From assembly GCA_947471825.1 (NCBI GenBank), contig CANIYR010000001.1, positions 1 through 34,120 on the forward strand: a DNA stretch of 34,120 nt. The letters run 5' to 3'. The DNA is from Phycisphaeraceae bacterium (GTDB lineage: Bacteria > Planctomycetota > Phycisphaerae > Phycisphaerales > Phycisphaeraceae). A program made the translations under genes and the position numbers. Position 1 is the stretch's first letter. Every line of letters starts with the position of its first letter. A model generated the notes under the pieces. It had not been told where the DNA came from and did not search any database. It saw only the letters and a list, made by a program, of their open reading frames with translations. Shown here piece by piece: positions 6,985 to 14,976 of the stretch.

Positions 6985-7608
6985 ATGAAACATGCCGACT
7001 GTCACACGCCGCCCTTCGCCGTCCTGCGCCATCGCAGGGTGCTGGTCACGCTTGCATTCCTCTGTTCGGTGGGATTGTTGACGGTGGCAGGCATGGGGGT
7101 CTGCGACCGGTGGGTGGTGACACCCGAGCGGACTTCGTCATGGATGGCTGCGCATCCGTTGCGTGCCGACATGCCGGCGGTTGAGCGTTCCGCGCGTTGC
7201 GCATCCTTGGCGGAGCAAGTCAACCAATTGTCGCTGGCCCAGCGCCAGGATCCCGATTTCAATGCGGCCTTGAATGCGTACCAAGGGGGCATGTCGCAGG
7301 CGGAGTTGGCCGATTTTTATGACCTTTGCTTCGCCCGGAGCATCGGCCAGATGATCAAGGTCCTCAATGCCATGACCCCGGCCCAGCGGCAGTCCTTGCT
7401 GGAAAGGGTGCTGCAGGACAAGCCAACCCTGCTTGGCCGAGGCGGCAACTTCGCCGGCGACGGCCGCTTGTCGGCCCGTGAGCAGGACAAAATGATCAAA
7501 AACGGCCTCGAACTGTTCATGAAGGATGCAACCCCGGCCACGCGGATGGACGTCATCCCGCTGCTCCTGGAAATGCAGGTGCGCATGCAAAGGGGGCGTT
7601 TGTGGTGA
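6985..7608 (+). CDS. Unknown membrane-anchored protein in an ABC transporter operon (207 aa)
   Basis: I do not recognise the family. Residues 18-41 (RVLVTLAFLCSVGLLTVAG) form one membrane segment after a basic N-terminus, so the rest should lie outside the cytoplasm. The exterior part is helical with repeated Gln/Arg/Leu-rich stretches (LAEQVNQLSLAQRQDP, MTPAQRQSLLERVLQDKP, LSAREQDKMIKNGLELF), and it contains Cys residues at about 66 and 105. Its stop codon overlaps the GTG start of the ABC ATPase by 4 bases (GTGA), so the two are translationally coupled and probably act together, perhaps as an accessory or sensor part of the transporter. An AAGG sequence 7 bases upstream supports the start. 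Confidence 0.7.
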   Translation: MKHADCHTPPFAVLRHRRVLVTLAFLCSVGLLTVAGMGVCDRWVVTPERTSSWMAAHPLRADMPAVERSARCASLAEQVNQLSLAQRQDPDFNAALNAYQGGMSQAELADFYDLCFARSIGQMIKVLNAMTPAQRQSLLERVLQDKPTLLGRGGNFAGDGRLSAREQDKMIKNGLELFMKDATPATRMDVIPLLLEMQVRMQRGRLW

Positions 7609-8519
7609 ACGCCATCGAGATTGCCGGTCTTTCCAAATCCTTCAAGGGCCGGCCGGCGGTCATCGGCTTGGATTTGTGCGTCAAGACCGGCACGGTGACG
7701 GGCTTGCTCGGCCACAATGGCGCCGGCAAGAGCACCACCATCGGCGCACTGATCGGGTTGGTGCAGCCGGATTGCGGCACCGTTCGCGTGCAGGGGCATG
7801 ACGTGCTGACGCAGCGCAAGCAGGCATTGGCCAAAGTGGGGGCCATTTTCGAATCACCGGCCTTCTGGCCTTACCTCTCGGGCTGGCAGTGCCTGCAGGG
7901 GCTGCTGGCTTGTTCCGGCGTGCGCCTCCCGCGCGCGCAGATTGAGGAAACCGTGGCCTGGGTGGGTCTGGCCGACCGCATCGGCGACCGGGTGGCCACC
8001 TATTCGCACGGCATGCGCCAGCGGCTGGGCCTGGCCCAAGCCCTGCTGCCGCAGCCGGAGCTGCTGATCCTGGACGAGCCGACCAACGGATTGGATCCGC
8101 GGGGCATCCACGAGATGCGCGGCCTCATCCGCCGTTTGCACACCGAGCGCGGCATGACCCTGCTTTTGTGCTCCCACATGCTGCATGAAGTCGAGCAGAT
8201 CTGCAGCCATGTGGCGATCCTGCACCAGGGCCGCAAGGTGCATGACGGACTGGTTTGCGACACCCTGGGGGATGCGCGCCGGGTGCGCATTGAATGCGAC
8301 CGCCCTGCGGAGGCCGCCGGTTTGCTCGCCCGCCTTGGGCTTGCCGAGTCCGTCGGCGGAGAGTCCTTTCACTTGCTCAATGGCCATGAACCGGCCGATG
8401 TCGCGGCCGCCCTGGTTGGCGGCGGCTTCCGCGTGCAGGGGCTGGCCCGCGAGCGCACAAGCTTGGAATCTTTTTACATGGGTCTTACGGGCGGCGACGC
8501 CGGAGGAGGTGCGGCATGA
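7605..8519 (+). CDS. ABC transporter ATP-binding protein, ABC-2 exporter type (304 aa)
   Basis: A complete nucleotide-binding domain is visible: Walker A GHNGAGKST, the signature YSHGMRQRLGLAQAL (SHGM in place of SGGQ, usual for this group), Walker B LLILDEPTNGLDP, and the H-loop LLCSHMLHE. About 80 residues follow, as in drug, antibiotic or Nos/Cu-type ABC-2 exporters. The start is GTG at 7605 or 7602. The former overlaps the preceding stop by 4 bases. The 3' end overlaps the permease ATG by 4 bases (ATGA). It energises the permease encoded next. Cargo is unknown. Confidence 0.93.
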   Translation: MNAIEIAGLSKSFKGRPAVIGLDLCVKTGTVTGLLGHNGAGKSTTIGALIGLVQPDCGTVRVQGHDVLTQRKQALAKVGAIFESPAFWPYLSGWQCLQGLLACSGVRLPRAQIEETVAWVGLADRIGDRVATYSHGMRQRLGLAQALLPQPELLILDEPTNGLDPRGIHEMRGLIRRLHTERGMTLLLCSHMLHEVEQICSHVAILHQGRKVHDGLVCDTLGDARRVRIECDRPAEAAGLLARLGLAESVGGESFHLLNGHEPADVAAALVGGGFRVQGLARERTSLESFYMGLTGGDAGGGAA

Positions 8520-9355
8520 TGGCGCTGTTGTTTCATGAGTTGCGCAGGCTGGCCATCCGTCCGCGCACGTGGATTGGCTTCGGCGTTTTTTTGGCGCTGG
8601 AGATCATTTTTTTTGCGATGCTGCGCCACCCGGAAGTCCAGCAGGCTTTCAGCCGGTTGCTCACCAGCAACGGCCTTGATGACACGCGTTACGCCCGGGG
8701 CATGACCCTGGCGCTCATGAGCGTCATGTTCACCTTCGTCATGATCGGCTCCCTATACATCACGCTGGTGTCCGGCGACATTGTGGCCAAAGAGACCGAG
8801 GAGGGCACCATGCGCCTGATCCTGGCCCGGCCGGTGTCGCGCCAGCGCATGCTTTTGGCCAAGATTTTCGCCTGCACGCTGCACACCACCCTGCTCGTGG
8901 TGTTCATGACCGGCACATCCCTGCTTTTGGCCCGGCTTTTTTCCGGGGCATGGGGCGGCCTGTTTTTCTTCATGCCCGAGGCGAAGGTCGTGGCTTTCCA
9001 CGACGGCGCCGAGGCATGGAAGCACCTGCTCATCGCCTTCACCCTGCTCGCCCTGAATGCCCAACTGATTTCAGCGCTGGCTTTTTTCTTCTCATGCTGC
9101 AACATCAAGGCCGCCGCGGCGACCATCCTGGCGCTGTCCTGCCTGTTCATTGATTTCGTGCTGGCGCAGATGCCCTGGTTCGAATCATTCCATGTCTTTT
9201 TCCTGTCGTGGAATTTCGACGCATGGCGGCGGGCCCTGTGGGATCCCGCCCCGTGGGCCCTCATCGGGCGCTCGGAGTGTTTGCTGGTCGGCCTGACCCT
9301 GGCTTTCTACGCGCTGGGGGTGGCGCGTTTTTGCAGCCGGGATTTGAAGAGTTGA
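8516..9355 (+). CDS. ABC-2 type permease subunit (279 aa)
   Basis: Six hydrophobic segments can be traced: roughly residues 16-36, 63-85, 120-140, 170-192, 196-218 and 252-272. Between the second and third lies the cytoplasmic stretch VSGDIVAKETEEGTMRLILARPVSRQRMLLAK, which is the hallmark of ABC-2 permeases (E-x-x-x-G-T followed by L-x-x-P-x-x-R). It would form a homodimer or pair with an unlinked subunit, energised by the ATPase just upstream. Coupling by a 4-base overlap supports equal production. The gene ends 31 bases before a converging gene, with no clear terminator between them. Confidence 0.92.
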   Translation: MMALLFHELRRLAIRPRTWIGFGVFLALEIIFFAMLRHPEVQQAFSRLLTSNGLDDTRYARGMTLALMSVMFTFVMIGSLYITLVSGDIVAKETEEGTMRLILARPVSRQRMLLAKIFACTLHTTLLVVFMTGTSLLLARLFSGAWGGLFFFMPEAKVVAFHDGAEAWKHLLIAFTLLALNAQLISALAFFFSCCNIKAAAATILALSCLFIDFVLAQMPWFESFHVFFLSWNFDAWRRALWDPAPWALIGRSECLLVGLTLAFYALGVARFCSRDLKS

Positions 9356-9385
9356 ACCCGCGGCCTGCCATGGCATGCCCATGCC

Positions 9386-11899
9386 TCACCGGTAAACAAA
9401 CCAGGCGGTGGCGGTGCAGTCCCGGTCGGCGCTGACCCGCACCCAGTGGGCGGCAAAGTCGGCGGGGAACGCATGGTTCAGTTCCTGGCCGGCCTTGAGC
9501 TTGAAAGTCATGACTTTGTGGAATCCGCTGAGCAGGTCGAAGTCCGCCTCCAGCGTCACCGTGCAATCGCGGTTGGCCAAGAGGCGCAGGCTTTTTTGGT
9601 CGTAGCCATTCATCAAGTACGGGTCAGACGGCACGCCGGCTTTGACCGCGCTGTCCTTCCACGGGCCGCCGGTGCCCACCGGCTTGCCCAACTGCCACAG
9701 GTCGTCGATCGCGCCCAGCCACAGGGCGGTCTTGCCATCGGCCGATTTGACCACATGGTCCGAGGCCGGCGCCGCCGGATTGACGCCGGAAAGCACGAGC
9801 AAGCCGCGCCAAGTGGCGTAATCCATGATTTGCTTGTTGTGGGTGCAGACCGGCTTCATCTTGGCGTACAGCGCGGGCTGGCCGACCACCCAGAACGGCA
9901 CTTCGTAAAAAGTGCCGTGGATGTTGGCCATCAGGCGCTCCGAAAGGATTTCGCGGTGGGCGCGCGGGGTGCCTTGCGCAAACGCCTTGTCAAAGGCGGC
10001 GTCGCCCTTGGGCAGGCGCAGGGTTTTGCCTTCGGAATGGAGGATCACCGAGGCGCCGTCCACGCTGAAGGACGCTTCCGGCTTGAGGAAGTCGCGCAGC
10101 GGCGTCCGGGGGTCGGCCAGGCCCTTCTTGTTGCCCCAGGCGGCGGAACCGAGGACGGCATCGGCGACGGTCTGCTCTTGGGTGGCGGGCACGAATGCGA
10201 GGCTGAGCTCATTGAGTTCAAGGGCGCCGCCGCCGGCATTGAAAACGCCAAGGTTGCGGTTGATGCGGTTGGGGAACAGAAGCGGCGCGCTGACCGGATC
10301 GGTGCTGGCGGCGTCGGGGATGGCGGCGAACAGTTCGCGGCCCTTGCCGCCTTCGTGCCTGGGCTCGTTGCCGAGCTGGAAGCCGACCGAGGCGCGGCAG
10401 TCAGCACTGGACCTCACGCGTATCCATTGCGCTGGCGGCAGGCTCAGGGTGGCGCTGCCGCCGGCGGTGACATCCACCGAGCCGGCGGGGGTCCACTTTC
10501 CGTCGCCCTTGGCGTCGATTTCAAGGCTGAAGCGGGTGGCCGCATCGGCGCTGAAGTGGCCCAGGCGCCGGGAGAACCCGTTGATCAGGAAGGGCGTGGA
10601 GTCTTCGCCGGATTTGACCGCGTCATGGGCCCAGATCGAGCCTGCGGCACTGGCTTCGCCCCAGGTGGCCAGGTCGTCATAAGAACCGAACCACAGGTTG
10701 GATTGCGGCTGGCCGCAGAGCGGATTGCCCTGGATCGAGGCTTCGTCGCAGCCCAGGACCAGCCGGTCGCCCCACTGGCAGAAATCCGGGATGTAGCGCA
10801 GGTGGCGGCCGATCGGCGTGATGCCGGCGGTGCGGCCGGGGGCGAAATCCTTGGGGAAGTCAAAGAACAGGCCGTGCATGTCCATCAGGCAGCGGCCGCC
10901 GCCGATCTCGCGGATGCGCGGCCATTCGGTGAACCAGCCGTGGGCGGCGTCGTTGTTGAGGCAGCCCTTGGGCAAAAGAAAGCAATGAAACATGCCGTCC
11001 TTGAGCACCTGCAGGCGCACCGCCCGTTTGTCCCAGCCGATGGTCCACAGCGGCAGGTCGCGGCCGGCGGCCGTCGGCGCGATGCCTTCGGGCCCGGTGA
11101 TGTCGGTGTATTGGCGCTGCTCGACGATTTGCCAGGTTTTGCCGTCAAAGGTGGCCAGGCAGCCGCGGTCCTCCGGGCCGAGCGTACCCGGGTCGGCGAC
11201 CTTCCAGTCCTTCTTCGGATCAAGGGCGCCGCTCTTGCCGTTGTTGGCCACCACCAGCAAACCCTGCGCGCAGTAAGCGCCCTTGCCGTGTTCGCCCGGG
11301 ACGGGGTTGTGGAACAGTTTGGTCACCGCCAGCGACCGCACATCCACCTCGTAGAGCATGCCCTCCATGTCGTACATGTAGGCCTTGTTGGCCGGGTCGG
11401 AGAGGTGGCGCGCCCAGGCGGTGACGCGACCGGGCATATCCTTGACCGGGATGACGCGCAATTCGCCCTTCTCGCTGATGGCGTAGTGGCCGATGAAGAG
11501 CTGCTTCGACTCAGCGTGGATCATGCGGCCGGCCGGGGTGCCCCCGACGGACTCCGAGCGCAGGATCATCTTCTTGTTTTCATCGATTTCGTAGAGTTTG
11601 TGCTGAGAGCCGTGCGGCTGATGGGGCGCATAGGTCACCATCCACAGTTTGCCCGCCCAGGGCACCAAGGCACCGATGCCGCATTCCTCGTGTCCCGCGG
11701 CGTTGAACAGGCCGTCGGCGCGGCTTTGGGAGTAGGCGGTCAGGTGCGGATAGACGCCGCTGATCTGGCGGGTGCCGGAGGACGAGGTGATTTCTTCGCG
11801 GCCATTGACCATTCCGGTGGTGACGGTGGCAGGGCTGTCGCCCGCCGCGGCGACGGCGGCGAAGAGCGAGAAAAGCAGGGCCGGGGTGGCGTGGCGCAT
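9386..11899 (-). CDS. Unknown secreted protein with an internal duplication (837 aa)
   Basis: The start at 11899 gives a clean signal peptide (MRHATPALLFSLFAAVAAAG), so the protein is exported. The body is rich in Gly, Trp and Tyr with many short beta-strand-like stretches, suggesting a beta-propeller followed by beta-sandwich modules. Residues 336-510 and 655-837 are repeats of each other. They share an HG-F-(D/E)-P pattern near the start, then DDL-W-G, then D-AVK-G with P(F/Y)L(I/M)NG, and end in an (I/W)VR-S-DC-A segment. No catalytic motif or known family is recognised. It is the last gene of an operon with an exported FAD oxidoreductase (34-base gap) and a metallophosphoesterase, so a role in extracytoplasmic glycan or metabolite handling is plausible but unproven. 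Confidence 0.8.
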   Translation of the reverse strand: MRHATPALLFSLFAAVAAAGDSPATVTTGMVNGREEITSSSGTRQISGVYPHLTAYSQSRADGLFNAAGHEECGIGALVPWAGKLWMVTYAPHQPHGSQHKLYEIDENKKMILRSESVGGTPAGRMIHAESKQLFIGHYAISEKGELRVIPVKDMPGRVTAWARHLSDPANKAYMYDMEGMLYEVDVRSLAVTKLFHNPVPGEHGKGAYCAQGLLVVANNGKSGALDPKKDWKVADPGTLGPEDRGCLATFDGKTWQIVEQRQYTDITGPEGIAPTAAGRDLPLWTIGWDKRAVRLQVLKDGMFHCFLLPKGCLNNDAAHGWFTEWPRIREIGGGRCLMDMHGLFFDFPKDFAPGRTAGITPIGRHLRYIPDFCQWGDRLVLGCDEASIQGNPLCGQPQSNLWFGSYDDLATWGEASAAGSIWAHDAVKSGEDSTPFLINGFSRRLGHFSADAATRFSLEIDAKGDGKWTPAGSVDVTAGGSATLSLPPAQWIRVRSSADCRASVGFQLGNEPRHEGGKGRELFAAIPDAASTDPVSAPLLFPNRINRNLGVFNAGGGALELNELSLAFVPATQEQTVADAVLGSAAWGNKKGLADPRTPLRDFLKPEASFSVDGASVILHSEGKTLRLPKGDAAFDKAFAQGTPRAHREILSERLMANIHGTFYEVPFWVVGQPALYAKMKPVCTHNKQIMDYATWRGLLVLSGVNPAAPASDHVVKSADGKTALWLGAIDDLWQLGKPVGTGGPWKDSAVKAGVPSDPYLMNGYDQKSLRLLANRDCTVTLEADFDLLSGFHKVMTFKLKAGQELNHAFPADFAAHWVRVSADRDCTATAWFVYR

Positions 11900-11933
11900 G
11901 GGATTTTGGAGGTGGCGTCGTGCGGCGGAGGTC

Positions 11934-13868
11934 TTACGGATTGGCGGACGGCGGCAGCACGCCACGGGTGATCTTTTCGCGCAGTTCCGGCAGGGCCTTT
12001 TCATACACCCCGCGCGGATCCAGGTGGTTACGCTTGGCAATGCCGGCGGCCAGGCCCACCACCTCGCCCATCATGCCGCAGGTGCGCATCACGCGCACGG
12101 CCCCCAGCGCTTCGTGGGTCACGCTGATGTCCCGGCCGGCCATCCACAGGTTGGCGATGTTGCGGCTGTAGAGCGCGCGGTAGGGCACCCAGTACGGGCC
12201 TTTGTAGCGGTATTGGGCCGACTCGGTGGCGCGCGAGATGAACGGGTCGGCGCCGTTGGCGGTCTTGTAGGCGGGGTCGGGCAGGTGCAGGTCCAGGTGC
12301 CAGGTGCAGGGGAAGGCGGCATCCGGGTAGGCCTTGGCTTGGCGGAAGTCCTCGCCACTCACGATGACATCGCCCAAGAGGCGGCGCGATTCGCGTTTGC
12401 CGGCGATGAAGGCCGCCCAGGCAAGCTGGCTGTCGGGGTAGGCGCCATCCACATTCTTGAGGGCATCCCAGGCGCCGTACATGGCGCGCAGGTTCTGGTC
12501 GCGCATCAGTTCCACTTCATTGATCGGGTCGCGGTCGAAGCCGGCTTCCCAGAACCACGAGCCCAGGTTGCGGGTGCCGGCCGGCTCCCATTGGCCGGCG
12601 TGCTTGCCGCGGCCCGGGAACGGCGTCTCGGTCAGATCCACCGCCCATGGGCAGCGCGGGAAGGCCACGGGCTGGGGTGTCCGGGCCGTCTCTTTCGAGA
12701 GCGGCTCGTCGAGGTCCTTGCAGTCGCAGCCCAACTGCTGGGCCCACGGGTTGCTGACGCCCATGTGGCCCTCGGGCGTGATTTCAAAATCGGCGCCGGC
12801 CATGGCCCCCACGCAGGCGTCGCCGGTGGCGTCCACAAAGTGGCTGCCGCCGATTTGCAGGCGCCGGCCGCTCTTGATGTCCTGCGCGGTCACCGACTGG
12901 ATGCGGCCGCCCTTGGCGGCCACCGCGTTGACGCGCATGCCGGTCAGCAGGTGCAGGCCGGGTTGGTTCTCGACCACTTTGAGCCGGCGCACATCCTCGT
13001 TTTTCAGGCCCTGCATATGCGCCAAGGGATCCGGGTTTTGGCAGGCCACCGCACTTTTACGGCTGCCGTCGAACTCGCCCACCAGATTGCCGATGGCCGG
13101 CCAAGGTTTCTGGTGCAGCAAACCCTCGATGCGCACGCCGACCTCGCTCGAACCGTTGCCGCCCAGCACAAAGCGGTCCTGGATCAGCGCGACCTGCAAG
13201 CCTTCGCGCGCGGCGGCCACCGCGGCGCAGGTGCCGGCGATGCCGCCGCCGACCACCACCAGGTCATACTGGCCGCCGTCTTCGGGCTGTGCCGGCAGGC
13301 CGAGCTGGGCGCGCCGCCACGGGGCCGCAGCCGGGCCGGCCTCCGGCGGTGTCCAAGCCGTGTCGGGGGCAAACAGCAGGGCGTCGCAGCGGCCCTCAAA
13401 GCCGGTCAGGTCGTGCAGGCTGATTTGGTTTTCGGCGGCCAGGTCCACCAGGCCGCCATCCTGCCAGTGCCACTGCGCGCCCTCGGTGCCGAATTCGGCG
13501 GCCACGGCGGCGCCGTTGACCCGCACCTGAAAGCGGCCCGGCGCACCCTTGGCGCCCCACGGCGCGACCCAGTCTTTGGTGCGCACCCACAGGCGGTGGC
13601 GGCCCGGCGTCGCCTTGAACATCGTTTGCGCGTCTTTCACCGGCCGCCCCAGTCCGTGGGCCAGCAGGTAGGGCGAACCCATCTGGTCCATGAACTGCTG
13701 GTCGAGCGCCCAGCCGCCCAAATCGCGGAAGGCTTCCGCCTCCAGCAGGATCGGGGTGGCCGGGCCGGTTGCGGCGGGCGCCGTGCGGGAGGCGGCCTGC
13801 GGCGTGCTGCCGCAAGCGGCAAGAACGGCGCATGACAAGGCGGCGGAGCCAAGGAGGACGTTGCGCAT
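11934..13868 (-). CDS. Exported FAD-dependent oxidoreductase with N-terminal beta-sandwich domain (lipoprotein, 644 aa)
   Basis: The N-terminus MRNVLLGSAALSCAVLAACG has a lipobox (LAAC), predicting a lipid-anchored exported protein. Residues about 40-175 resemble a carbohydrate-binding-like beta-sandwich (LLEAEAFRDLGGW, GRHRLWVRTKDW, GRFQVRVNG). A Rossmann-type FAD-binding motif follows at about residue 205 (LVVVGGGIAGTCAAVAAAREG), then VLGGNGSSEVGVR and FVDATGDACVGAMAGADFE, typical of the FAD_oxidored (PF12831-like) group found in PVC bacteria and Bacteroidetes. The C-terminal NLWMAGRDIS...GMMGEVVG closes the FAD fold. It is the middle gene of the operon, 7 bases after the metallophosphoesterase gene. 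The substrate is probably a sugar or polyol, by analogy only. An exported flavoprotein must receive FAD either before export by Tat or outside. A twin-arginine motif is not visible. Confidence 0.88.
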   Translation of the reverse strand: MRNVLLGSAALSCAVLAACGSTPQAASRTAPAATGPATPILLEAEAFRDLGGWALDQQFMDQMGSPYLLAHGLGRPVKDAQTMFKATPGRHRLWVRTKDWVAPWGAKGAPGRFQVRVNGAAVAAEFGTEGAQWHWQDGGLVDLAAENQISLHDLTGFEGRCDALLFAPDTAWTPPEAGPAAAPWRRAQLGLPAQPEDGGQYDLVVVGGGIAGTCAAVAAAREGLQVALIQDRFVLGGNGSSEVGVRIEGLLHQKPWPAIGNLVGEFDGSRKSAVACQNPDPLAHMQGLKNEDVRRLKVVENQPGLHLLTGMRVNAVAAKGGRIQSVTAQDIKSGRRLQIGGSHFVDATGDACVGAMAGADFEITPEGHMGVSNPWAQQLGCDCKDLDEPLSKETARTPQPVAFPRCPWAVDLTETPFPGRGKHAGQWEPAGTRNLGSWFWEAGFDRDPINEVELMRDQNLRAMYGAWDALKNVDGAYPDSQLAWAAFIAGKRESRRLLGDVIVSGEDFRQAKAYPDAAFPCTWHLDLHLPDPAYKTANGADPFISRATESAQYRYKGPYWVPYRALYSRNIANLWMAGRDISVTHEALGAVRVMRTCGMMGEVVGLAAGIAKRNHLDPRGVYEKALPELREKITRGVLPPSANP

Positions 13869-13875
13869 AAAGGTC

Positions 13876-14883
13876 TCAGGTGGTCTGCCCGGCTTTCCAG
13901 TGGCGGGCGCTGATTTTTGGGGTGATGAGGGCGGATTCTTGCGCCGTCATCTTGACTTTCAGATCCTGCGGCGAGGGGCCGACCCAGCGGGTCTGCATGC
14001 CCTCGATTTCCAGCGTGCCGGCGGCTGCATCCACCGTGAGCACGGCCCACAGCGGTCCCTCGTACGGGCAGGTGCTCGCCAGGGAAGGGCATTTTTTGTG
14101 GATCTCTTCCGACATGCTGCGGTGCGTGTGCCCGCCCACCCAGTAGTAGGAGGCGCTGTTGATCTCCACGCACGGAATGCCTTGGGGCGCGCGGAAACTG
14201 TCCTGGTGCAGGTGGCCCGACACGCAGGCCAGGATGCGGGCGGTGCCGGCGGCTTGGTTGGCCTTGGCCAGAAGATCGAGCAATTGCTTGCCGTCGTGCA
14301 GGCAGTTTTCCGGCGGCTGGTGGACGAACACCAAAACCGGCAGGCGGTCGGTGGCAAGCAAGGCATCCAGCCAATCCAACTGCTCTTGGCCGAGCGAACA
14401 GGCGTAGCCCTTGACTTTCGGGTTGGGGATGTTGCCATCCAAGAACACCAAGCGCACGCCGTTTGTCACCACGCTGTAATGGCAGGCCGGCATGCCGAAG
14501 GCGGCGGCGGCCGCCGTGCGTTGGAAGCCGCCATCCGTGTCATGGTTGCCCAAGACGCTGTGACGCGGCAGGTCGAGGCCGCGCCAGCCGGCCAGAAGCG
14601 CGGCATTGCGCGGGTGCGGCGTGGCGAAGTCGCCCAATTGCACCACGGCGTCCACCTGGCCTGCGCGGGCCGCGGCCAGAAACGCCGCGAGCCGCTCGGG
14701 CCCGTCGGGCATCACATCGTTGTGCAGGTCGGCAATCAGTGCAAGTTTGAGGCGCCGGCCTTGGGCCGGCGCGGCGGCCTGCGGGGTGCCGCAGCCCCAT
14801 TCGAGGCCCAGCGCCGCGCCGGCGACCAGGGTGGTCTTGAGGAAGGTGCGCCGGGTGTGCGGGGGCGGGGTGGGGGGTGGCAT
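13876..14883 (-). CDS. Tat-exported calcineurin-like metallophosphoesterase (335 aa)
   Basis: The N-terminus contains RRTFLKTTLVAGAALGLEWGC, a twin-arginine signal followed by a hydrophobic stretch and a possible lipobox, so the folded enzyme is probably exported and perhaps lipid-anchored. The metallophosphoesterase blocks occur in order: IADLHND (D-x-H), QLGDFATP (G-D), LGNHDTD (G-N-H-D), FVHQPPE and SGHLHQD (G-H-x-H). All metal ligands of the dinuclear site are present. Members cleave phosphomono- or diesters, and some act on nucleotides or phospholipids. It heads the three-gene operon, with 7 bases to the FAD oxidoreductase gene. The 93 bases upstream before the RAYT-like gene presumably hold its promoter, but none is obvious. 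Confidence 0.92.
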   Translation of the reverse strand: MPPPTPPPHTRRTFLKTTLVAGAALGLEWGCGTPQAAAPAQGRRLKLALIADLHNDVMPDGPERLAAFLAAARAGQVDAVVQLGDFATPHPRNAALLAGWRGLDLPRHSVLGNHDTDGGFQRTAAAAAFGMPACHYSVVTNGVRLVFLDGNIPNPKVKGYACSLGQEQLDWLDALLATDRLPVLVFVHQPPENCLHDGKQLLDLLAKANQAAGTARILACVSGHLHQDSFRAPQGIPCVEINSASYYWVGGHTHRSMSEEIHKKCPSLASTCPYEGPLWAVLTVDAAAGTLEIEGMQTRWVGPSPQDLKVKMTAQESALITPKISARHWKAGQTT

Positions 14884-14976
14884 GGGGAAGGGACGCCGCA
14901 GGGGGGTGGGTATTACGGTGGAGTGGGTGACGGAGGGGAATTTTCCGTGGCATGCCGTTTCCAGCGCATGCCACGC

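Noticed and set aside
9446-11971. An 841-codon plus-strand frame
   Set aside because: It is the antisense shadow of the 837-aa secreted protein gene, which has a signal peptide, internal repeats and an operon position.
11772-13835. A 687-codon plus-strand frame
   Set aside because: It is antisense to the FAD oxidoreductase gene, which shows clear FAD motifs in the opposite frame.
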